A stretch of DNA of 64,000 bases from the NCBI GenBank assembly GCA_018806985.1, contig JADANN010000447.1:62001-126000 (forward strand). Reading direction: 5' to 3'. The translations under genes were made by a program, and so were the position numbers. The DNA comes from Angiostrongylus vasorum (taxonomy: Eukaryota > Nematoda > Chromadorea > Rhabditida > Metastrongylidae). Position 1 is the first letter of the stretch. Every line of letters starts with the position of its first letter. Below the pieces are notes generated by a model. That model did not search any database. It saw only the letters and a program-made list of their open reading frames with translations, and had not been told where the DNA came from. Shown in pieces: positions 60,101-64,000 of this stretch.

Positions 60101-62333
60101 TTTATCAACTTTGTGTTAGCTTATCAATAAAAAATACCATGTTCAAACTTTAATATTCTCACATCAGTTCCCAGGATCGACTTTCTATCAACCTCGGCAT
60201 TAGGATTATAAATGCGTCGTTTTCTTTCTCGGTAATGGCGAGATTGTTACACAACATACGTTTACTTTCATATGCATTAGGAACGCATAAGATACAAAAG
60301 CACTGCGCAAACGATTTTTGATATAAAGGCTACTATTGTAGCACAGATGGGCGCGTGTGGCGCGGTGGTCGGAAGCACCCTGCAACACACACGTGGGATC
60401 GATCCCCGCGCTCATGGCACACCTTGCCCTCCATCCCTCCGGGGTCAGCAAACTGTTATCAGACTTGTTGCGGAGGATAGCAGCACTGGCTCGATACATC
60501 GGTAGGCCACGACGAGACATTGTAAAGGCTAAATATGCATTCAATCACCTCCAAACGATGCTTGGTGAAGTCCATTTCAGCATGGCGCATCCCTCAGGGA
60601 TTGATCAATGCCGAGAGCTTTATCCTTTATCGTCGCACAGGATGCCAAAACACCAGCGCGCAAACTCCTCGAGGCTTTTTGAATAAATTCCAAGAATCCG
60701 AGAATGAATAGCAGGGAGGAATGCCCCCAAGATCATAGGTGACCTGGCCTCATACCTTCGTATCATTCATTGATGTAGGGAGGCTCAGTCGTCAACCATA
60801 TGCATTCTGATCAGTGGTTCCTCCTCAGTGGAAGGCACGTAAAAAACTGTGGGTTCTTCGAGAAGCTCTTGACCATATGGTTGCCATATAGATTTCCATC
60901 TTTTTGTATGTGTTACTGAAGCGTTTGACGTAGCAAATGGCGTATCAATCTACCCTCCCAGGCTCTGAAGAAGGCGACACTGCCGAAACTTCAGCTTGTA
61001 TGTGTACTAAACGTATACTGTATAACAACCTCGCGATACCTGAGAAAGAAAACGACGTATTCTCACATCATTTCTTTCACAGACAACTATTTCTAATTTT
61101 TCCTGTGCTTTGGTCGATAATTCGAGGACGGAAGAAAGTATTGAGCATATGATTCAGTACCTTTCTCATTGATCTAAACGTATTAACCGTTGAAAAGAAG
61201 GGGTATATTGTAGCTGAGAGTTATTTGAAAATACACAGGGATGTGACACTGTGGAAGTACCATGGTCAGTTTCCCATTGGCCGCTTGTTCTTTCATTGGT
61301 AGAAAATAATAGTTTAACGGCACTTACCACATTGTCCAAAATAAAATTGAACTGAATAGTAATTTTTGGAGCGCTTTCCGTAAATATACTGTCGTCTCTG
61401 CGAAACAAATGAAGCAAATTTTTGAAACACATGCTCTCTTCAGGATTTGGACGTGGACCGCCAATAAGTGAAACTGAAATTCGAAGCTATTTATGGTCAC
61501 TGAAACTTGGTCAGATCCACTTATTACGAACATTTTAGTACCTTAGTAAGAATTCTGGTGATAAGAGCGATAGAATCTTAAGCTCATAGCTAGCGCATTA
61601 CTCTACAAATAAACTACTCACCGTTGGAATAAGATTGTATTACTGCATTGATAACTAACTTGACAAAACCTAGCAATGATGATAACCTCCTAACAGATCT
61701 CAAATCAATTTAGAGATTTAAACAGTAATCTAGCGGTCCAGTAAGGCTTAGTAGCAGATTTAGATGATGTAGAAAAGAAAAAACCTCCCAACGGTTTACC
61801 CCCTCATCGTGGCTGGGAGGTGTTCCTGGGTATCGGACTGCGATGTACAGTGGGGGACTCATCCCCCTGGCAGGGTCTCCCAGGCTGAGAATGAGTCCGG
61901 CGTTTCTATCAGGAAGCCTAGCTAATAGTAAAGAAATACGAGGATCTACCTCGTCTTGGTATCAAAGACGCATGGTGACAAATCCTGATCTGATCCACAT
62001 GGGCTGCGACAGCCTGTGGAGGTGAAGACCTGGAGCAGACCTTCGCTAGGCTCACTTCAGGACTCCAGGGAACCACAATAGCTTGAAAGGCAAATCTCCG
62101 AAACATGGAGATTATCCTGGGGCCAGCACAACCAGTGAGGGAGAGCCATTCAAGTATCAAGTGTCAGGTAAGAAAATTAAAAACTATTATATCACAATAA
62201 ACATTTGTGAGAATCTTAATAACCAAGCACCTGACGCCTGTTGACGTCCATTAGCACATAACTGCGTTTGGTTCTCAAACGGTTGCCACGCACCCCAGCA
62301 GATGATCATGCTTTGGCTATGGAGAATCCCTCT
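31506..62333 (-). CDS. nphp-4: Nephrocystin-4 (NPHP-4), middle and C-terminal part, 20 exons
   Basis: A ciliary transition-zone scaffold that works with NPHP-1. Exons, 5' to 3': 62333-62231, 61473-61261, 61213-61161, 59888-59682, 57207-57065, 53674-53606, 53493-53400, 51163-51011, 48677-48533, 47309-47165, 46920-46815, 46741-46642, 46497-46374, 45691-45493, 44707-44557, 43821-43730, 43262-43172, 33045-32851, 32631-32510, 31673-31506. Every junction keeps phase, giving 891 codons. They follow vertebrate NPHP4 from about residue 400 to near its end: CWGAWQPF, a Ser/Gln/Arg-rich linker, VFFTMQFYRF, IETWDSESLMYVGA, YLRLANIGHPS, EEELEAYRKL, FFEYLLQNTF, VHVPFIYDD, NETYRFFNEA, VYAHISTT, ITNPYSIPRTFRV. 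The N-terminal third lies beyond the right edge and the last 25 or so residues were not found. The introns hold many SINEs, and one contains a whole opposite-strand gene. Weakest boundaries: donors at 61261 and 32851. Confidence 0.92.
31822..32105 (+). repeat. S1 tRNA-derived SINE
   Basis: B box GGGTTCGACTCCCG is the closest to the tRNA consensus of any S1 copy. The body ends GGGATTGATCAACGCCGAGA. Lies in the nphp-4 intron between the last two located exons. Confidence 0.88.
32385..32462. repeat. Direct tandem duplication of about 39 bp
   Basis: ACAGATATGTCTTCTGCTCT followed by TCATGCATCTAGGAA occurs twice back to back. Intronic in nphp-4. Confidence 0.9.
33322..33590 (+). repeat. Diverged S1 SINE
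   Basis: GCAGCGCAGCAGCGC, GGCACCAGACTTATCTGAG and ATACATCGGCAGGCCACC follow the S1 order with many changes. In the 10.1-kb nphp-4 intron. Confidence 0.6.
34200..34350. repeat. CA/TA microsatellite
   Basis: ACACA-rich sequence running into an uninterrupted (TA)n tract and then CATA repeats, directly before an S1 SINE. Confidence 0.9.
34355..34625 (+). repeat. S1 tRNA-derived SINE, diverged
   Basis: TAGCGCAATAGTTAGAGGCGC head, GGAATCGATCCCG B box, S1 body. Confidence 0.75.
34635..34890 (-). repeat. S1 tRNA-derived SINE
   Basis: Minus copy beginning GTTGATCAATCCCTGAGCG and ending in the inverse of the boxes; it abuts the plus copy at 34355-34625, forming an inverted pair. Confidence 0.85.
35630..35950 (-). 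other. Unexplained GC-rich open stretch
   Basis: Locally GC-rich against an AT-rich intron. One minus frame encodes a Cys-rich peptide (SCGCCGDGQRT, VACNECRLCGRGWLSMK) with zinc-knuckle-like CxxC spacing, and neighbouring frames are open too. No splice context, start or family could be assigned; it may be an old transposon piece. Confidence 0.3.
36740..36752 (+). promoter_or_regulatory. Putative spliced-leader trans-splice acceptor
   Basis: TTTCCGTTTCCAG is a strong nematode 3' splice site. It ends one base before the ATG at 36753 and no upstream exon is evident. SL addition is inferred. Confidence 0.45.
36753..40601 (+). CDS. Tyrosine-rich nested protein, seven exons, 210 residues
   Basis: Exons 36753-36833, 38445-38531, 38648-38730, 38883-38951, 39368-39454, 39657-39718 and 40438-40601 keep phase throughout and end in TAG. 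The product has 44 Tyr and 11 Trp. The N-terminus has no signal peptide; it is basic and Ser-rich (LVRARSAILPRSLSLDRS, TRTRSLSDLSG). Exons 3-5 encode the aromatic core in repeated blocks such as DDYWYDRYSYF, YYWSPYSSYW and YDYDYPYYYRRYW, and end in similar TACAG|GT or TACTG|GT junctions; exons 4 and 5 begin and end in the same phase, so exon duplication is likely. The C-terminal exon is less repetitive (YWLTPSYWDRRF, DLYLPTTFDRK). No known domain is visible. It lies wholly within an intron of nphp-4 on the other strand. I do not recognise the family; an intracellular structural role is only a guess. Confidence 0.75.
37120..37312 (-). repeat. Diverged S1 SINE in intron 1 of the Tyr-rich gene
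   Basis: GCATTCGACTACGTTTGTAG and GAGGTCGTTGAATGCATG match the inverse S1 end, and TTGCGCCACACGC its head. The 120-residue frame from 37125 starts in it and is an artefact. Confidence 0.55.
39112..39154. repeat. (TA)n microsatellite
   Basis: Uninterrupted TA repeat in the Tyr-rich gene intron between exons 4 and 5. Confidence 0.95.
40945..41240 (-). repeat. R3 repeat, diverged
   Basis: CAGGATATGACGTGCAGTAC, AAGGATGCTAAGATATGAG and the terminal GACTGAGAGAAAGGCAAAG correspond to R3 blocks. Lies just 3' of the Tyr-rich gene. Confidence 0.6.
41395..41870. other. Unassigned stretch with overlapping open frames
   Basis: A 90-residue plus frame and a 103-residue minus frame overlap. The minus frame begins NGELIIALPRSWWKRCQNVV, faintly like the end of a mariner-type transposase, but I see no DDD/E motif or inverted ends. 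No call made. Confidence 0.25.
42117..42405 (+). repeat. S1 tRNA-derived SINE
   Basis: Head GTGTGGCGCAGTGGTCGGAG, B box GTGGAATCGGTCCCCG and the S1 end. Inside the 10.1-kb nphp-4 intron. Confidence 0.9.
44197..44432 (-). repeat. S1 tRNA-derived SINE
   Basis: Minus copy from GGCGTCGACCAATCCCTGTG to CTGCGCTACACGCGCC, between two nphp-4 exons. Confidence 0.85.
45213..45320. repeat. Two-unit tandem repeat, about 54 bp
   Basis: GTAAAGACGTAAACTACTCC then ATGATTTACAGGATTACAAG, repeated once with a few changes. Intronic in nphp-4. Confidence 0.88.
45753..46042 (+). repeat. S1 tRNA-derived SINE
   Basis: Well-preserved copy with head TTTGGCGCAGTGGTCGGAGG and GTGGAATTGATC B box. It lies 61 nt 5' (genomic right) of the nphp-4 exon at 45493-45691. 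Confidence 0.9.
47378..48065. mobile_element. M1 foldback/MITE-like element
   Basis: Near-mirrored ends: TCAACAATCGCGAGGTTGTT at 47435 and AACAAACTCGCGATTGCTGA at 48028, with TACAGCATAC and GTGCTGTAT just inside. No transposase frame. The inner end carries GGCGATATGGCCGAAACGTC, a motif shared with the other M1 copies. Intronic in nphp-4. Confidence 0.75.
48780..49350. mobile_element. Diverged M1-like element
   Basis: Shares the M1 interior (CCCACTAGGCACGCA, GCGCGCAAAACTCTCGAGGC, GGCGAAATCCGCCGAAACGT) but its ends are hard to fix. It is in the nphp-4 intron right of the exon at 48533-48677. Confidence 0.6.
49918..50495. repeat. Cluster of R3 units
   Basis: A short minus unit (49918-50030), then two plus units (about 50030-50250 and 50251-50495), each with GGTGTGGTGGTGAACGCG, CGTTCGTTCCCCACC and AGTTTTGCAAATATCTCAGC. 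The last abuts the R4 copy at 50505. Confidence 0.85.
50505..50885 (-). repeat. R4 dispersed repeat
   Basis: Full copy in the same orientation as 30764. The plus frame 50514-50804 encodes the recurrent DFDTRTVVDPGISLLL..GDPARG ending, and the opposite strand is also open for 137 codons. Confidence 0.85.
51395..52095 (-). repeat. Two diverged S2-like SINEs
   Basis: Segments at about 51395-51640 and 51830-52095 keep S2 landmarks (GAATGCTGGTCAAACAGATT, CCTCGAGTCCTGGAATAACC, CAGACAAGTTTGGTACC), but their heads are degraded. Confidence 0.5.
52315..52570 (+). repeat. S1 tRNA-derived SINE, diverged
   Basis: Head AATAGCGTAAAGGTTAGGG, B box GAGATCGATCCCGCGC and the end GGGATTGATCAACGTCGAGA. Confidence 0.8.
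53752..54024 (-). repeat. S1 tRNA-derived SINE
   Basis: Minus copy ending ACCACTGCGCCACACGCGCC, 78 nt right of the nphp-4 exon at 53606-53674. A TA-rich microsatellite follows at 54025-54075. Confidence 0.88.
54060..54402. repeat. Inverted R3 fragments ending in (TA)n
   Basis: A minus fragment (about 54060-54205) meets a plus fragment (about 54206-54371); the shared CCAGATCGAATCACGATTG and GGTTCGATCTGGCTCAG regions are near-complementary. The pair ends in (TA)n at 54373-54400. Confidence 0.65.
54410..56375 (+). mobile_element. RTE-type LINE remnant, reverse transcriptase deleted
   Basis: After a GC-rich leader, endonuclease fragments appear in shifting frames (ARRISYEVIGLVEARRCH, CDNRRVGAIGVLVSTSL; then VIGAFNADW near 55120). 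A later block holds SDVFSSQVHLPSDGF and the end-of-protein segment near 56060-56280; the whole RT core between them is missing. It is antisense to nphp-4, in the intron between exons 5 and 6. The 3' end shares CCCACTTGAGTCACTC with the copy at 19900. Confidence 0.8.
57570..57848 (-). repeat. Diverged S1-like SINE
   Basis: CAGTGTTGATCGATCACGC start and TTCAAGACAAGTTCGATACC body. The far end resembles the tRNA-like head. Confidence 0.5.
58052..58480 (+). repeat. S2 tRNA-derived SINE
   Basis: Head CATAGCACAGTGGTAGTGAT, B box AGTTCGATACCGTTCC, body ATGCGAGAAAACGAATCGAA. Its 104-residue frame is an artefact. Confidence 0.85.
58846..59208. mobile_element. M1 foldback element, compact copy
   Basis: Two arms of about 125 bp: TTCAGCAATCGCGAGGTTAT..CAGTAGCTGACGTTTCGGCA (58900-59027) and its inverse GCCGAAACGTCAGCTACTG..AACCTCGCGATTTCTGAAC (59078-59205), with a loop of about 50 bp. 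A transcript would form a long hairpin. Confidence 0.88.
59212..59598 (-). repeat. S2 tRNA-derived SINE
   Basis: Abuts the M1 foldback. The inverse head is CACTACCACTGAGCTACCCG at the right end, 84 nt left of an nphp-4 exon. Confidence 0.8.
60171..61056. mobile_element. M1 element split by an S1 SINE
   Basis: The left part (60171-60342) starts CAGGATCGACTTTCTATCAA and contains AATGGCGAGATTGTTACAC; the right part (60633-61056) resumes with ACCAGCGCGCAAACTCCTCG and ends AACAACCTCGCGATACCTGA. The intact copy at 47378 shows the two parts are contiguous without the SINE. Confidence 0.8.
60343..60632 (+). repeat. S1 tRNA-derived SINE inserted in M1
   Basis: Head GTGTGGCGCGGTGGTCGGAA, B box GTGGGATCGATCCCCGC, end ATTGATCAATGCCGAGAGC. 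It interrupts the M1 element, so it is younger than that insertion. Confidence 0.9.
61786..62165 (+). repeat. R4 dispersed repeat
   Basis: Full copy bounded by CCCAACGGTTTACCCCCTCA and CATTCAAGTATCAAGTGTCA; it lies between nphp-4 exons 1 and 2 as located here. Its protein-like frame is broken. Confidence 0.85.
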
Positions 62334-64000
62334 CTAAAATAATAAATATAAATAAGTAAAATTTAAAGATGATTTAAGTAAAAAATTATTAAAGCAAATA
62401 TTCAAGTGTTCGAATCTCTTGTAGGAAGTTTATCCATACTCCCGTTTTATTAGGCTGGCAAGCATGGAATGTTGGGTAGACGTTTAGGGACGTTCTTCTG
62501 TTCATAATTTTTTCACGTGGAAAGACTTTTCACAAGAGAAATGGTTAAGGAGAAATCAGCGCTGATTATTCCTTAGGAAAGCACCATGCATTCGAGCCCA
62601 GAATTCTTCCTTTTCTACATCACATCAAGTTAATTTATTTCCCTAACTTCAAAAATGTTTTCGGTTCTTTTTTCGAAATAAGAGAGCATACGGGGAGATA
62701 GCACAGTGGTAGTGATGTCCGTCATCACGAGCATGGTGCTAGTTCGATTCCGTTCCGGGCCAACCAAGCCTCTCACCCTCCGTGGTCGGGAAATTGGTAC
62801 CGTACTTCTCTAGAAAAAATCTCTGCAATCCAATTGCGAACGCTTCAGCACGCCTATCTCAGGACTTCAGGGAGAAGTGCTCGGCCAACATTTTTACGAC
62901 GTGCAAGACGAAATGAAATCCTCAGGCAGCAACAGAAACCACACGTAAAGACTTGGAAGACCTTCTTGGACGATGTATGCGAGGAAACGAATTGTATGTG
63001 AGAAGTGTTGGGATCCGCGCAGTAGACGTGAAGACGGATCACATAAAATAAAAAATAAATAAGAGGGCGTTACTTCCACTTTTTACTGCCCTTCATGTTG
63101 CTAATTTTATTTTCTGCACTAAACATACGTTCTAATTCTTTGAATGAGAAAGTGGATGCAGTAACTAATGGCACATTTAGAAACAGTTCCACAACAGAAT
63201 AAATCATTACTTCATTGATTCAAGTAATTTTAACCTGGACAAAGTGCAGACCTTAGAAGCAGTGTAAAAGGAGTCTGACGAAGGTTTCTTAAACAGCTGG
63301 CTTTACTACATTGCGTCTGTGGTGCGTCTGCGAATTGGAGCAAATTCTTAACATGTTAAACTTCCCAAAAAAATCAGAAAACTCAGTGGGTGCTCCATCA
63401 AAAACTACGGCGCCAAAATATCTGCAACTCGCTAATTAATTGAAATATCACGCAATCATTCGTAGATCGATTTTCTGATTGTGGATGCTGTGCCACAGTT
63501 GACTTAATGGTTGGGCGCCAGCAGAAATCCGCGACAAACGGTTACTCTCAGTCAGTAATACAGTAAGATGAATACTACGCGGAGAGTGACGGTTGACATT
63601 ATGAAGTATGACTTCCTAAACCTTGCTGAAACTATGACAATAGAAAGGTGTTAAGACGAAATCGAAGCAATACACCGGTATTTTGTAAAAAAAAACAGCC
63701 TTCATTTGTTACGCGAGAGCGATCCCAGCAGAAAATACTTTCATATGGAGGTCCTGCGAAAGTTGAAGTAAGAAACTCTGCTTCAATTTCCTCAGTTACT
63801 AAACTTACCATGAATGAATCATCAGCTGTGCAGAGAAAGCATCCGCTGATCCGGAGGGAATAAAGGAAGCCTTTGAAGACTTTTTTTAGGTTCAGGTAGG
63901 AAAGATTTTATGTAGGTGGAATATCTAAGCATAAGACAGCTTGAAAAAAGGGCTTTGATCTTAATGGTGTTTTCTCAATGAATAAGATTGGATTGAATTG
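62334..64000. other. Right edge, nphp-4 intron(s)
   Basis: Should be intron between the first located nphp-4 exon and upstream exons beyond the window. It holds an S2 SINE (62696-63062). A possible minus exon at about 63809-63869 is discussed under findings. The plus frame at 63648-63863 is unrecognised. Confidence 0.5.
62696..63062 (+). repeat. S2 tRNA-derived SINE
   Basis: Best-preserved S2: head GATAGCACAGTGGTAGTGAT, B box AGTTCGATTCCGTTCC, tail AAATAAAAAATAAATAAG. Confidence 0.9.

Noticed and set aside
63648..63863. 71-codon plus frame (Ser/Lys/Arg-rich)
   Set aside because: No family, start context or partner exons; kept only as unassigned.
1..64000. Bacterial operons, CRISPR arrays, rRNA genes, phage or viral genes
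   Set aside because: No such features seen; gene structure is intron-rich and eukaryotic throughout. The repeats are dispersed or short tandem, not spacer-repeat arrays.

Overview
This window is eukaryotic and almost certainly from a nematode. Its genes are split into many exons of about 50-200 nt whose reading phases join across GT..AG introns. One gene has a trans-splice-like acceptor directly before its ATG. The gene families (NPHP-4, secreted two-Ig zig-type protein, GPI-tailed M8 metallopeptidase) fit a nematode. The heavy load of tRNA-derived short repeats and RTE-type LINE remnants suggests a large-genome strongylid such as a hookworm; that last step is inference. Most long single open frames are not genes: they run through repeats.

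Layout. (1) 1-3245: non-genic left flank with GT-rich and CA-rich simple repeats. (2) 3246-13692, minus: a leishmanolysin/invadolysin-like zinc metallopeptidase (M8), 15 exons located, from signal peptide to hydrophobic C-terminus. (3) 13693-16739: intergenic. (4) 16740-23797, plus: a two-Ig-domain secreted protein of zig type, five exons in phase, with an RTE LINE in its 4.5-kb intron. (5) 25945-28017, plus: a decayed tandem copy of gene 4. (6) 28018-31505: intergenic with repeats. (7) 31506-62333, minus: the middle and C-terminal part of nphp-4 (nephrocystin-4), 20 exons and about 891 codons in continuous phase; the N-terminus lies beyond the right edge. (8) 36753-40601, plus: a seven-exon gene for a 210-residue protein with 21% tyrosine, nested on the opposite strand inside the 10.1-kb nphp-4 intron. 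I do not recognise its family and it is the most novel coding item here.

Repeats. I see two clear tRNA-derived SINE families (S1 with an A box like TGGCGCAGTGGTCGG; S2 with TAGCACAGTGGTAG), a third tRNA-like family (R3) with a conserved small hairpin, a single S4 element, a roughly 375-bp dispersed repeat (R4) that often keeps an open frame, a foldback/MITE family (M1) with one copy interrupted by an S1 SINE, and two broken RTE-type LINE copies.

The genes are not an operon: they lie on both strands, and no shared pathway is evident. NPHP-4 belongs to the ciliary transition zone, the M8 enzyme is a secreted or GPI-anchored protease, and the Ig protein is probably an extracellular adhesion or maintenance factor. 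Exon limits were read by eye from splice motifs, phase and similarity to remembered family features; transcript data would be decisive.
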